A stretch of DNA of 64,000 nt from Cellvibrio japonicus Ueda107 (GCF_000019225.1 NC_010995.1:3852501-3916500); one strand, 5' to 3'. Shown: positions 35,609-44,716, counted from the first letter of the stretch. Notes: generated by a model not told the origin, from the sequence alone. Made by a program: numbers and translations.

Positions 35609-36859
35609 TCAATTAAAAATAGTGTTAAACGCCTCATCTACCTGATTGAGGCAAGCAAAGTATTTTATTATTTTGTTTTTATTCGCGATCAGCGGATTTA
35701 TCAGGCAGGCAGTAACCACACCATCAAAATCCCGGGCTAAAATAGCGCGTAACATGCGCGTTTCAGCCAGTTTCATTTGTTGTACCCACATAAATTCCGG
35801 GTCTTTCACCAAGCGTATTGGCAGATCGTCAACGACCAAACAACCTGAATGAATGCTTGCATTAGCTTCGATCACCGTAGGCTCACCTAGAGAAAGCGGA
35901 CTTTCACACACCAGGTTGAGATATTCCTGATGAGGTAGCCCGGTAACCAATGCACGCAACAAAGGAGCTACTACCAATTCAAACCAGTGACATTCGCGCC
36001 GATGTAAAATGGCCATGACCTTGTCAAGGTTGGGGCCGTGCCGCTCGACACACTGATCCAGTTCCGCTTCTATATCCAGAAGCTGGGAGGCGCGATTGGC
36101 CTTCTGGCGCTGCTGTTGTACGGCCGTATCCTGTTCAAATAAGTAATGCCAGGAAATATTAAGCAGGTTATTAAAATAGCGATTAACATCCGGCTTGAAT
36201 GGCAGTGGTGTGCGACAGAGTTCTGCCAGTTTATCCTCACCTTTTACTTTGACGTCATAGAGATAACCGAAATGGTTAATACCAAAATAGCGCGCATCCA
36301 CATCGGCAACAGCCACACCATAATAGTGTGCAATAGAATGACGCATCATCTGCGGGTAATCACAGATACCCACTACGGGAATGGCAAAGTGCCGCTTTAT
36401 GTATTCCGTGACGATAGAACACGGGTTGGTAAAATTAATAAATTGATATGAACCCTGTTTTTGCTGTATCAATTCCAAAAAAGGTTTAAGGGCGGTTATC
36501 GTCCTGACCGCATTACTGGCGCCGACAATTCCCAGTGTCTCATCCGCAAACAGCCCCACATCCAGTGCTATTTTTTCGTCCTGGTCACGGCTTTTTAACC
36601 CGCCAAAACGCATCTGGTTAAAGATCAGGGCGTATTCCGAAGACAGGCAATCCTCCAGCTGCAAGCTGTAATCAACCCTCAGGCTGCCGGCAAAAAGTTC
36701 TGTTCCACAACTGACCAGGGTACGCAATCGCGATTCGTTGCGCGCAAACAGGGTGATACGCCCCAGGTGTTGATCCAGCGCAACATCCTTCATCGCCTGA
36801 AACAGCAGGAGCGTGTAGTAGGTACTGCCACCCAGGATAAATAAACCGGGTTTAGCCAT
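35609..36859 (-). CDS. GH4-family NAD/metal-dependent enzyme, phosphosugar subgroup
   Basis: The start is the ATG at 36859 (GGAGG upstream), overlapping the ROK gene end by 8 bases; the earlier in-frame start is not used. The N-terminal Rossmann motif GLFILGGSTYY fits the family. NFTNPCSIVT (about 142-151), GICDYPQMM (Cys166, a metal ligand) and YFGINHFGY (His196, metal ligand) are GH4 signatures. The C-D-x-P form is the one seen in 6-phospho-alpha-glucosidases; non-phosphorylated GH4 enzymes carry C-H. GH4 chemistry oxidises C3 with NAD, then deprotonates C2 and eliminates. No PTS is visible, so a 7-phosphorylated cyclitol is an attractive substrate for epimerisation or dehydration. Confidence 0.82.
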   Translation of the reverse strand: MAKPGLFILGGSTYYTLLLFQAMKDVALDQHLGRITLFARNESRLRTLVSCGTELFAGSLRVDYSLQLEDCLSSEYALIFNQMRFGGLKSRDQDEKIALDVGLFADETLGIVGASNAVRTITALKPFLELIQQKQGSYQFINFTNPCSIVTEYIKRHFAIPVVGICDYPQMMRHSIAHYYGVAVADVDARYFGINHFGYLYDVKVKGEDKLAELCRTPLPFKPDVNRYFNNLLNISWHYLFEQDTAVQQQRQKANRASQLLDIEAELDQCVERHGPNLDKVMAILHRRECHWFELVVAPLLRALVTGLPHQEYLNLVCESPLSLGEPTVIEANASIHSGCLVVDDLPIRLVKDPEFMWVQQMKLAETRMLRAILARDFDGVVTACLINPLIANKNKIIKYFACLNQVDEAFNTIFN

Positions 36860-37853
36860 GGTGAGCCTCCATATAGCGCCCCAGGCCAATCAACGAATGG
36901 TCATCATCCAGGGCGCCCAATTCACACACCCTGGACATGTCCTCAACAGTTAAACCAAACCAGGATTCCTGTACCAATAATTGGCGCAGACTCGACAGGT
37001 AGATATCGCCCAGGGCAGCGACAAAACCGCCAATAAAAATAAACCGCTGCAATCCCATGGCGTGATAAAGGCTGCTCATCACCTGAACCAAATACTGTTG
37101 GCTTGATACAAGTACCTCCCGACAAAATGGATCATCCTGTTTCAGGGCTATTACCAGGTATTCGCTGGTAATAGCGGCAGGATTATGCTGCACAAGATTC
37201 CCCAGGTAAGAGCGGGCAAATGACGAACCCTGCTCTCCCGCCAGGTGTTTTGCCAATTGCACTAATCCCCGACCAGAAGCCATAGCACCCAGGTGTCCTT
37301 TTCCACCGCAGTCACAAGGTAATGCCCTATCACCGTATTCAACCCGATGATGGCCCAGCTCACCGCCCTGGCCCAACTCACCCAAGAGAACATTGCCCTG
37401 GCGAAAAATTTTATTACCCACACCCGATGAAATCGTGAAGATGCAAAATGCATCCTGTTGCGACTCCACGTAACGCCATACTGCTGCACTAATATCATTC
37501 ATCAACAGCACACGACGCCCCAGCAAGGCTGAACAATCCTCCAGGAAAGGAATATTCTGCAGATGGTTGCCCCAGAGTGTGGGCGCGCTATACACAACAC
37601 CCTGGGGACTGATAGGCCCCGGGAAAGATAAGGCCAGGGGATAATCCGGATAATCGCGCAAATAAGGCGACAGCGCCGAGGCGAGCTGATCCATAAAGGA
37701 TTGGTATAGCGCCCTCGGTTCCGCACTACTGGCATTGATAAAATTATTGACTTTGGTTCGGCTCACTTGCTGCAACTGGCCCTTGGCAAAAATACCACAG
37801 CGCAAATTGGTTCCACCGATATCAACCACTATGCTATCCATACCGGTGCTCAC
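36852..37853 (-). CDS. ROK-family sugar/cyclitol kinase
   Basis: ATP-dependent kinase of 333 residues. DIGGT (11-15) is the phosphate loop, NDIS carries the catalytic Asp119, and GELGH (163-167) precedes a zinc motif. That motif reads C-D-C-G-G-K-G-H (179-186), where most ROK enzymes have C-x-C-G-x-x-G-C, so the third Cys is His. GTG (37853) follows the previous stop without a gap; ATG at 37841 is an alternative start. AcbM and ValC, which phosphorylate C7 cyclitols, are ROK-type kinases, so 7-phosphorylation of the cyclase product is the favoured role. A plain glucokinase remains possible. Confidence 0.85.
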   Translation of the reverse strand: MSTGMDSIVVDIGGTNLRCGIFAKGQLQQVSRTKVNNFINASSAEPRALYQSFMDQLASALSPYLRDYPDYPLALSFPGPISPQGVVYSAPTLWGNHLQNIPFLEDCSALLGRRVLLMNDISAAVWRYVESQQDAFCIFTISSGVGNKIFRQGNVLLGELGQGGELGHHRVEYGDRALPCDCGGKGHLGAMASGRGLVQLAKHLAGEQGSSFARSYLGNLVQHNPAAITSEYLVIALKQDDPFCREVLVSSQQYLVQVMSSLYHAMGLQRFIFIGGFVAALGDIYLSSLRQLLVQESWFGLTVEDMSRVCELGALDDDHSLIGLGRYMEAHHG

Positions 37854-38912
37854 TTAATGAAAATATTCAATATGGCCCTGGCTTACCAGGGCATTGCTAA
37901 TGTGGGTGCCGGCGGGCAATTCTGCATCGGGCATAATCACCGAGTTTTTAATAAAGCACTGTTCACCAATACGTGCACCGGGAAAAATAACACTGTTTTC
38001 CGCCTTGAAATCCACACGGATAACCCGGCTATCAGCCAGGACACGATTGCGTTTTTCATCGTCAATCAGACGGACTTCTTTTGCATCGGATAACGTTTGG
38101 GGTGGCAGCAAGCGGATCTTGCCATTGACAAGGTTAAGGTGTGCCTTATAAAAGCGCTCGGTTGTACCTATATCTTCCCAATAATCCTCGAAACAAATGC
38201 CTTTGATAATTTCACCATTGCGCAACATGGCTGGAATCAAATCATGACTGATGTCATGGCGCCATTCCGTGTGCTTAAGCTGATCCAGGTACTGGTACAT
38301 CAAGCGGATATTGAAAATACACACGGCAGTAAAAACTGTATTGGCCGTTGGGTTCGCGGGCTTTTCAACAAATTCAACCAAATTGCCATCAGTATCAAAC
38401 CTGGACATTCCAAATAATTTGACATATTCCAGGGGGATTTCCTGATAGCCAATGGTCAATGCAGCTTTACTGGATTGATGCAGCTCATACATTTTCTTAA
38501 AGTCGTAGTGATAAATATGGTCTGAGTGCAAGATCAATACGTCTTCATAACCATCGCGGCAAATATATTCACGCCCATTGAGCAACGCATCTGCGGTGCC
38601 CTGCTCATCCGGTTTCTGTACGCTGGCATAAACCGTTTCTGCAGGCTGGTGATGGAGCGCCTGGTAAGGGCCAAAATGAATTTTTATTTTGTGCGTCCAC
38701 TCAGCTAATAAATACTGGTGGATCAGCGTTTCCATATGTTTGGACAGCAACATCACTTCCTGTACACCGGAATCAACACAGTTTTGCAGGCTAAAATCGA
38801 TCATGCGACATTGCGCGGCATAGGGAACCAGGGGTTTGGGAAGCTCACGCGTCAATTGTTTAAGGCGCTGGCCTTTACCACCTGCCAACAAAATGCCCAA
38901 TAATTTGTTCAC
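37854..38912 (-). CDS. GlgC-like nucleotidyltransferase
   Basis: Protein of 352 residues with the ADP-glucose pyrophosphorylase architecture. The N-terminal NTP-transferase domain has ILLAGGKGQRLKQLT (7-21) and KPLVPYA, then LILHSDHIY, FVEKPANP and YWEDIGTTERF. A short left-handed-helix tail is about 80 residues long (VIRVDFKAENSVIFPGARIG). It is shorter than GlgC (about 420), missing the allosteric extension. It should activate a sugar- or cyclitol-1-phosphate as an NDP derivative. AcbR and ValB of acarbose and validamycin synthesis are GlgC-like. The start is GTG with AAGGA upstream. It lies 12 bp after the glycosyltransferase gene. Confidence 0.87.
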   Translation of the reverse strand: MNKLLGILLAGGKGQRLKQLTRELPKPLVPYAAQCRMIDFSLQNCVDSGVQEVMLLSKHMETLIHQYLLAEWTHKIKIHFGPYQALHHQPAETVYASVQKPDEQGTADALLNGREYICRDGYEDVLILHSDHIYHYDFKKMYELHQSSKAALTIGYQEIPLEYVKLFGMSRFDTDGNLVEFVEKPANPTANTVFTAVCIFNIRLMYQYLDQLKHTEWRHDISHDLIPAMLRNGEIIKGICFEDYWEDIGTTERFYKAHLNLVNGKIRLLPPQTLSDAKEVRLIDDEKRNRVLADSRVIRVDFKAENSVIFPGARIGEQCFIKNSVIMPDAELPAGTHISNALVSQGHIEYFH

Positions 38913-38924
38913 AACCGATTCCTT

Positions 38925-40883
38925 TTAATGAAGGGAAGAGGGAGACAGAAGGCCATCCCAGTATTGGACGCCATTGCGCAGGGTGACCAGCAGAAAAAGA
39001 TCGCCAGATGGAGGCTGTGCCAGCAAAAACTCATCGCCCTGTGCCGACAGGGTGTGGCGCTCGACATGACCATTAACCACAAACGCCTCTACCGCTTGCG
39101 CCTGGGGATACCGGTAGCGGATCACCTGATCCCGGGTCAGTTGCGGTAGCTGTGCCTGTAGCGATAAATCCTGTTTCTGGCTGCGCAGGCTGATGAGTTC
39201 ACCCAACTCATCAATCGCATCTTCCAGTGACGCAGCGGTTAACGGCAAAGAGTCTGCCGCTGATTGCTGCCGGGCAGGCGTATCCCTGTCCTTGATGAAA
39301 TGCGCCAGGTGTAAATCGGCAACCTTGGCCCAGGTAAATTCCTGTGCATGCCGCCTGGCGCGCTGCGATAGCAATTGATACTCGGCAGGTGTTTCAACAT
39401 AGAGCCTGATAGCCTGCTCAATTTTTACCGCCAGGTCATGGATAAGCTGGGCGTCCTCCTCAACAAAAGAGCGTACAACCGAGAAGCCGGTTACTTTACT
39501 CTCGTCGCCGGTTAAATCCGTGCAATGATTCCAATGCATCATTCCCAACTGGGAAGAGGCAATCGGTACACACCCCGCCAGCATGGATTCACCCTGGGCA
39601 ATTAAAAAAGTATCCATCTCAAACTTGGAGGGGAATAAGGAAAAATCGGCAGCCGCGGCCATCGCCATCAACTGTTCCTCTGCCTGGTACTGCCACATAA
39701 GCGCGACCTTGTTCGGATAGCGCGCTTGCAGTTCATGGAATCGTTGATCGGCAATGCCGTTACCGGATACACAGCGCAAGATAAAATTGGCCTCGGCACC
39801 CGATGCAAGCACCTTGGCAATTGCCTGCACCAATTCCACTTGCCCCTTATGGTTGGGTGCATAACGGGCATTGTGATAAAACGTAGGGAGTTCCGGTGTT
39901 AATCCCAAATCGCGCAGCACCTGATTTTTTTGGGCATTCCATGGTGAAAAATCCTGTTTCAGCCAGGATTCGGATAGGGCACATCCGCCGACAAACAAGT
40001 GTGCCTGTCGCTGGTCAACCAGGGATTTAATCCGCAATTGGTTGTACAGGGCTCGAAATGCCGTACCTTTAAATGCCTGGTAAAACGCCAGGTGCCCTTC
40101 TGATAAGAAATCCACCTTGTCGCTATACGCCAGGGTCAGGGCATACAAATTAATGTAGTCATCGGGATAGGGGTAATTCAGGTGCGTCCGCGGCATATAA
40201 TCCAGCAGGCATTGATTGAAGCTGTCTTCGCTCAAGTGATCATCAAACTGGTTAAGGTCGATGGCCACACCCAACTGATCAAGCAAGGCCGCCACCTTGG
40301 GTTTGTAGACTTTTTTATTGACAGGCATATTGCTTTGTACGGTACTCACGACCCTGTAGCCATCGCGTGACAGGGAGCATGGCAATAAATACTGATAATA
40401 GGGCTCGTGTGCATGCACCACTATATCGGGGTTATTAAAGAAATCGCGAATGAAAAAAATGGCTTCCATCTGGAAAATAAGCGACTTATAAAACCCCAAA
40501 TCCTTTCCCTTACTTGAATAAGGCGGATAAAAAGTATCCGGATACCTATCCAGGTATTCATTGGATAACAGGTAAATATCAACACCGTCCTTACGAATCC
40601 TGTAGGCCTTGGTTACCAACGCCAGGGACACTCTGGATTGATCCCCCCAAATGGCAGGGTCCAATACCAGGTCCATTTTCCATTGACGACAGTAATCCAG
40701 TTCTTCCAAGTCATAGTGTTCGCGCAGGTATTCCTGTTTACCGTGCATGGCTGTTAATAAAGAAACCTGGTGCCCCTTTTCAACAAAAGCCTTACTCAGG
40801 TTCCACATATAGACGGAGATACCGCCTTTAATGAGGTTGTAATCGTAGCCGCCGGACTCCAGATACACTTCCAGAATATGCAT
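38925..40883 (-). CDS. Glycogen-synthase-like glycosyltransferase (GT-B fold) with C-terminal extension
   Basis: Protein of 652 residues. The N-terminal domain opens MHILEVYLESGGYDYNLIKG with GGISVYMWNLSKAF, equivalent to the K-x-G-G loop of starch/glycogen synthases. The C-terminal donor domain includes FYHNARYAPNHKGQVELVQA, ADFSLFPSKFEMDTF and GCVPIASSQLGMMHW. About 110 residues after the GT core (from about 545) are an unfamiliar extension with LEDAIDELGELISLRSQ. AcbS of acarbose synthesis is likewise glycogen-synthase-like and joins an NDP-cyclitol to an amino sugar. Here it would couple the activated cyclitol or glucose to a maltodextrin or aminocyclitol. It starts 2 bp after the kinase gene. 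Confidence 0.85.
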   Translation of the reverse strand: MHILEVYLESGGYDYNLIKGGISVYMWNLSKAFVEKGHQVSLLTAMHGKQEYLREHYDLEELDYCRQWKMDLVLDPAIWGDQSRVSLALVTKAYRIRKDGVDIYLLSNEYLDRYPDTFYPPYSSKGKDLGFYKSLIFQMEAIFFIRDFFNNPDIVVHAHEPYYQYLLPCSLSRDGYRVVSTVQSNMPVNKKVYKPKVAALLDQLGVAIDLNQFDDHLSEDSFNQCLLDYMPRTHLNYPYPDDYINLYALTLAYSDKVDFLSEGHLAFYQAFKGTAFRALYNQLRIKSLVDQRQAHLFVGGCALSESWLKQDFSPWNAQKNQVLRDLGLTPELPTFYHNARYAPNHKGQVELVQAIAKVLASGAEANFILRCVSGNGIADQRFHELQARYPNKVALMWQYQAEEQLMAMAAAADFSLFPSKFEMDTFLIAQGESMLAGCVPIASSQLGMMHWNHCTDLTGDESKVTGFSVVRSFVEEDAQLIHDLAVKIEQAIRLYVETPAEYQLLSQRARRHAQEFTWAKVADLHLAHFIKDRDTPARQQSAADSLPLTAASLEDAIDELGELISLRSQKQDLSLQAQLPQLTRDQVIRYRYPQAQAVEAFVVNGHVERHTLSAQGDEFLLAQPPSGDLFLLVTLRNGVQYWDGLLSPSSLH

Positions 40884-40885
40884 GG

Positions 40886-42433
40886 TTAAACCTCTATGGG
40901 GATAGATTGTTTGCGTGCTGTTACGGGCGCAGGCGAGTTTTTAGCGAGCGCAGGAAAATCAATGAATTTCCTCAGGTAGAAATAATCACAATACTTAAAC
41001 AGGTTGCGCTCATAGGCATAGTTGTATTCCATCTCCTTTAGCAGGCGACAGAAATAAAACAATTGCATCACCTCACCCTGCTTGCTACTGCTGTGCGATG
41101 CCTGACTGTTATAACCCTGCATTAATCCATCAAATACCACATCGCTCCAATAACAGAGCAGATGGAAGTGCGCAGGGTAAAGCTCCCGGGCTTTGGCTGG
41201 ATAACGCCATATAAAGTGGGCGGCATCCAACTGGGAAACACCCATGGCAAGGGCCAGGTCGTCGACAATTTCATCGTAGGAAAAATAATCCAGTCCGCGG
41301 TGCAGGTTTTTTAAGTCCTGCAGGCAACTCTGGGTTACAAATTCCCGCTCATGTTCATCCAGGCTGCGCGGCGCAGGGTCGATCAACAGGCAACGGGACA
41401 CCTGGGCCGGGTCGATAAAGAGATGGGACAGGTGCAAATCACCATGGGAAATACTGGCGGGAATACCCGCATTGTCCTGTACAAACGCATCACCCAGGTA
41501 ACGCTCATAGCCTTCCTGTAGCAAGTGGCACAAGTAGTCGCTATCACTTGAACTCAAAGACCGGTCTTGCTTTAACAAGTCATAGACACGTAACCAGCGA
41601 TTGCGGTTGCATTGGACATAGCTGCCCACATCGAACGCTTGCTCACCCTGCTGCACATAATGGGCATTCACCTGCTGGTGAAAGAAAGCGGTATTAGCAC
41701 CAATAGAAAAAGAGAGCAGATATAAGTCTTCAACCTGGGTCAAGGCGGATAAATCCAATACCTCGCCCGCCGCAATACGTGAAAATAACGCCTTGATACT
41801 GCGGCTATACAATTGATAGGCGGGAACCCCTTGCATAAATTTGTTGGCAATGGCCAGGGTCGTCGATGACACCTGTCCATTCACACAGGTTTGATACTCT
41901 AATGTACCGGCAATAGCGTAATCATTGCTTTTTTTCGCTAAGGCCTTGAGTACACTGACTTCATTTTCATTATTGTGGGTCAGGGTGCGATAGAACTTTA
42001 CCGCCCAGGCACTATCCGGGGTGCTCAATTTAAAGAGCGTATTGGTGGTCATGTTTTTTTCGAGCGGTACGACCTGGAAGGGCGCCGTTAATGTGCAAGC
42101 TGCATTGAATGCTATGAATGCACCTTTGGCTGTTGGCAAGCGCTTATCCGGACACGCCAACAGGCAATGGACTAACTCACTGCTATACGTAGCATCTTCA
42201 TAGAGATGCAATTGCGGATGCTGCCGGATGACAAAGGAATAGCGCCGCTCGCTGGCAAGATGCTGCATGAGTATCCACAGACAGTGCCACGCCTGATCCT
42301 GGCTAACCAGTGCCCAGTCCAGGCATTGAAACTCCTCACAGCTGGCCTCTTTATCAGCAAACCAACGCAATGGGCGCAGTGAATCCAATAGCGCAGGAGT
42401 GACAGAGACAGGTGTGGCAGATGCGAGTGTCAT
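40886..42433 (-). CDS. Maltokinase-like 1-phosphotransferase
   Basis: Protein of 515 residues with the maltokinase/APH fold. The N-terminal RWFADKEAS resembles the RWF-x-x-K opening of maltokinases. AVKFYRTL (Lys146) matches the ATP-binding Lys strand, and HGDLHLSHLF (330-339, Asp332) with IDPAPRSLDEHERE (Asp352) form the catalytic loop and metal site. Maltokinases phosphorylate the anomeric C1. In the cluster such an enzyme could supply the cyclitol 1-phosphate needed by the GlgC-like protein, the step assigned to AcbU in acarbose. Phosphorylating maltose is the simple alternative. It overlaps the aminotransferase stop by 4 bases (ATGA). Confidence 0.82.
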   Translation of the reverse strand: MTLASATPVSVTPALLDSLRPLRWFADKEASCEEFQCLDWALVSQDQAWHCLWILMQHLASERRYSFVIRQHPQLHLYEDATYSSELVHCLLACPDKRLPTAKGAFIAFNAACTLTAPFQVVPLEKNMTTNTLFKLSTPDSAWAVKFYRTLTHNNENEVSVLKALAKKSNDYAIAGTLEYQTCVNGQVSSTTLAIANKFMQGVPAYQLYSRSIKALFSRIAAGEVLDLSALTQVEDLYLLSFSIGANTAFFHQQVNAHYVQQGEQAFDVGSYVQCNRNRWLRVYDLLKQDRSLSSSDSDYLCHLLQEGYERYLGDAFVQDNAGIPASISHGDLHLSHLFIDPAQVSRCLLIDPAPRSLDEHEREFVTQSCLQDLKNLHRGLDYFSYDEIVDDLALAMGVSQLDAAHFIWRYPAKARELYPAHFHLLCYWSDVVFDGLMQGYNSQASHSSSKQGEVMQLFYFCRLLKEMEYNYAYERNLFKYCDYFYLRKFIDFPALAKNSPAPVTARKQSIPIEV

Positions 42434-43728
42434 GCGGCAATCCTCGCCTGGCGCAACTCACCCAGGACCTGATCAAAAATCCGGAGTGCTTCCTGTATCT
42501 CTGCATCATCAATCGTCAGCGGAGGCCCTATACGCACAATGTTACCGCCCACACACACCCGCGCCCCCAGCGCCAGGGCGCGGGTATAAAACGCCTTGGC
42601 CATGTCACTGTCCGGTGTCTTGGCAATCGGGTCGGATACAAATTCCAGTGCCCAGAGCAACCCCAGGCCGCGCGCATCGCCGATCACCGCATGGTCCCGC
42701 GCTAATTGCTTAAGCCCATCGCCAAGCAACCGGCCTTTGCGCGTTACGTCATCAATGACATGTTCTGTTTTTAATATGTCCAGGGTCGCGGCAGCAGCCG
42801 TGCAGCTCAATGGGTTACCGCCATAGGTTGACGAGGATGCGCCCGGTGCTGCAAACGCCCCCTCCGCCATCAAGGCCTCTTTTCCTGCTAACACCGAGAA
42901 CGGAAAACCGGAGCTTAAGCCCTTGGCAGCCGTCACCAGGTCAGGCTTAAGGCCATAATATTCACACGCCAGAAAATAGCCTGAACGGCCACCCGCCGTT
43001 ACGATTTCATCGGCGACCAGCATAACCCCGCTTTGACGACATTCGCGCTGGATAATGTCCCAATATTCCTTGGGTGGTACTATGACACCGGCGGCGCCTT
43101 GAACAGGTTCAAAAAATAAGGCAGAGATATTGTCTTTACTGGCGATATGCTTAGCGACCAGCATGGCACACTGCATATCACAGGACGGATAGGTGCGACC
43201 CAAGGGACAGCGATAACAATTTGCAGAATATCCCAATACGGAATTGCCGGAAAAAGCACTAAAGCCCACATCCCAATGCACCAGTGAGCGAGCGCCCTGG
43301 GTTTTGCCATGGAAGCCATAACGCAGGGCTGCCATGCGTTGGCGCTTTGGTGATGCGGCGGCTAATACAGCGCGAATTGCTGCCTCCACCGCCTCTGCAC
43401 CGGTTGAAAAAAATGCAAAGCGCTGCAGCTCATCCGGAAAGCATTCACTTAAATGCAGACACAGTTGCGCACGCGCCGGATGGCTGGAGTCGTGGACATT
43501 CCACAACTGATCCACCTGCTGCTTGAGACGTTCAACCAATTGCGGATGACCATGGCCGATATTTTGCGTAAAAATCCCCGCGGCAAAATCCAGGTAAGCT
43601 TTACCCTCGGCATCATATAAATAGCAGCCCTCACCACGCACAAACGCCATATCTGCCAGGCGTGCTTCCTCCGAGATTCCCGGAGCCAGATAGTCGGCTT
43701 CTATTGTCTTGACCTGAATCGAATTCAT
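42430..43728 (-). CDS. Class III PLP aminotransferase
   Basis: Protein of 432 residues of the 4-aminobutyrate/ornithine aminotransferase class. It has FVRGEGCYLYDAEGKAYLD, FFSTGAEAVEAAIRA, FFEPVQGAAGV, VADEIVTAGGRSG (Asp240) and TAAKGLSSGFP (Lys269, Schiff base). A Cys cluster C-x2-C-x8-C-x3-C lies at 171-187, as in a subset of this class. In the cluster it most likely aminates a cyclitol ketone (valienone or validone type, the step done by ValM), giving an aminocyclitol. Glutamate would be the donor. The overlap with the cupin gene is ATGA. It is distinct from ectB at 10873. Confidence 0.88.
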   Translation of the reverse strand: MNSIQVKTIEADYLAPGISEEARLADMAFVRGEGCYLYDAEGKAYLDFAAGIFTQNIGHGHPQLVERLKQQVDQLWNVHDSSHPARAQLCLHLSECFPDELQRFAFFSTGAEAVEAAIRAVLAAASPKRQRMAALRYGFHGKTQGARSLVHWDVGFSAFSGNSVLGYSANCYRCPLGRTYPSCDMQCAMLVAKHIASKDNISALFFEPVQGAAGVIVPPKEYWDIIQRECRQSGVMLVADEIVTAGGRSGYFLACEYYGLKPDLVTAAKGLSSGFPFSVLAGKEALMAEGAFAAPGASSSTYGGNPLSCTAAAATLDILKTEHVIDDVTRKGRLLGDGLKQLARDHAVIGDARGLGLLWALEFVSDPIAKTPDSDMAKAFYTRALALGARVCVGGNIVRIGPPLTIDDAEIQEALRIFDQVLGELRQARIAA

Positions 43729-44084
43729 AAACCCACCCGCTCGCTGTGTTGGAACACAACCAAATGAATATCCCTGGAGGAATTGTTAATTAATGCATGC
43801 TCGCCATAGGGCGGATTCACCAGTACATCCCAGGGAGCCACCTGGATGTGCTCACCCTGGAATATCATTTCTCCCTGCCCTGCCATAATGATGTACCACT
43901 CGGTATTGTTACCGTGGCGATGCCGCCCAATTGTTGCGCCCGGAGGAACAACAACAAAATCAATATGGTCGACCTGTTCAATCTGCTGCTTGCGATCAAA
44001 GGCCCGATAGACCTGGATACGCCCGATGCCTTCATGGCAACCTTCCTCAGGTGTCATTAGGTCCTTTAACATATTGCTGATCAT
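43725..44084 (-). CDS. Small cupin protein
   Basis: Single-domain cupin of 119 residues. Motif 1 is GATIGRHRHGNNTEWYIIMAG (His, His, Glu ligands), and motif 2 is NPPYGEHALINNS (His), so a metal site is complete. Small cupins can act as isomerases, epimerases or sensors. Here an epimerase for the cyclitol, the step that ValD or AcbO performs, is possible, though those are different folds as far as I know. It is coupled to both neighbours by 4-base ATGA overlaps. Confidence 0.75.
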   Translation of the reverse strand: MISNMLKDLMTPEEGCHEGIGRIQVYRAFDRKQQIEQVDHIDFVVVPPGATIGRHRHGNNTEWYIIMAGQGEMIFQGEHIQVAPWDVLVNPPYGEHALINNSSRDIHLVVFQHSERVGL

Positions 44085-44716
44085 GGCGTTTGCCCGTGCT
44101 CCTTGTTGATGCCCAGATGATCCGGTGAACGGAGGATTGTCTCGGCAAAGCTGTCAATCAATGATGACTCTCGATAGATGACCGATAGATCAGCCGCTGC
44201 TGAAAATGAAGAAGGTGATAGGAGGGCGGAAGACACGCTGGGTGAATAAGCTACCTGGATAACCAGAGACATCGGTTTTCCATCCTGTTCTGTACGCAGG
44301 ACGCGCGCAACCGGCAGTATTAACGGCGCCGCTCCAGAGTGCGCCACTTGCAACTTCCATGAAGGCTCATCCATCACAAATACACCGGGGGCCAATAACC
44401 TCCAGTGTCCTGCGGATGAATTCACCAATAGGGATTGTTGTGATGATACAGGCACCAAAGACCAATACGCTTGCTTCTGCGATTCGCCGGTGTGAATGGA
44501 TTTACTGGCGATGAGTGATGCGCGAGTTGATCCATCCATAGCCTGCAATATTTTTTCGGTTAACAGCGTTACCCTGGCTTTTTCTACCAGGGGTGTACGC
44601 ATTAATTCAACCATTGCCCCTACAACCAACACCAATAAGATAATTAATATCCAGGCGCTATGGTTGGTTTCCTCCAGGTAATCGCGCTCAAGGTAGGCAA
44701 GGAAATTAGTGACCAT
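44081..44716 (-). CDS. Membrane-anchored periplasmic protein of the exporter unit (unknown family)
   Basis: Protein of 211 residues with one N-terminal membrane helix (WILIILLVLVVGAMVEL, about 22-38) and a mainly beta periplasmic part (YWSLVPVSSQQSLLV, SLVIQVAYSPSV). It begins 11 bases inside the end of the second ABC gene and ends coupled to the cupin gene. It resembles a membrane-fusion protein only in layout: the coiled-coil hairpin of HlyD proteins is missing. An accessory of the exporter is likely. I do not recognise the family. Confidence 0.55.
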   Translation of the reverse strand: MVTNFLAYLERDYLEETNHSAWILIILLVLVVGAMVELMRTPLVEKARVTLLTEKILQAMDGSTRASLIASKSIHTGESQKQAYWSLVPVSSQQSLLVNSSAGHWRLLAPGVFVMDEPSWKLQVAHSGAAPLILPVARVLRTEQDGKPMSLVIQVAYSPSVSSALLSPSSFSAAADLSVIYRESSLIDSFAETILRSPDHLGINKEHGQTP

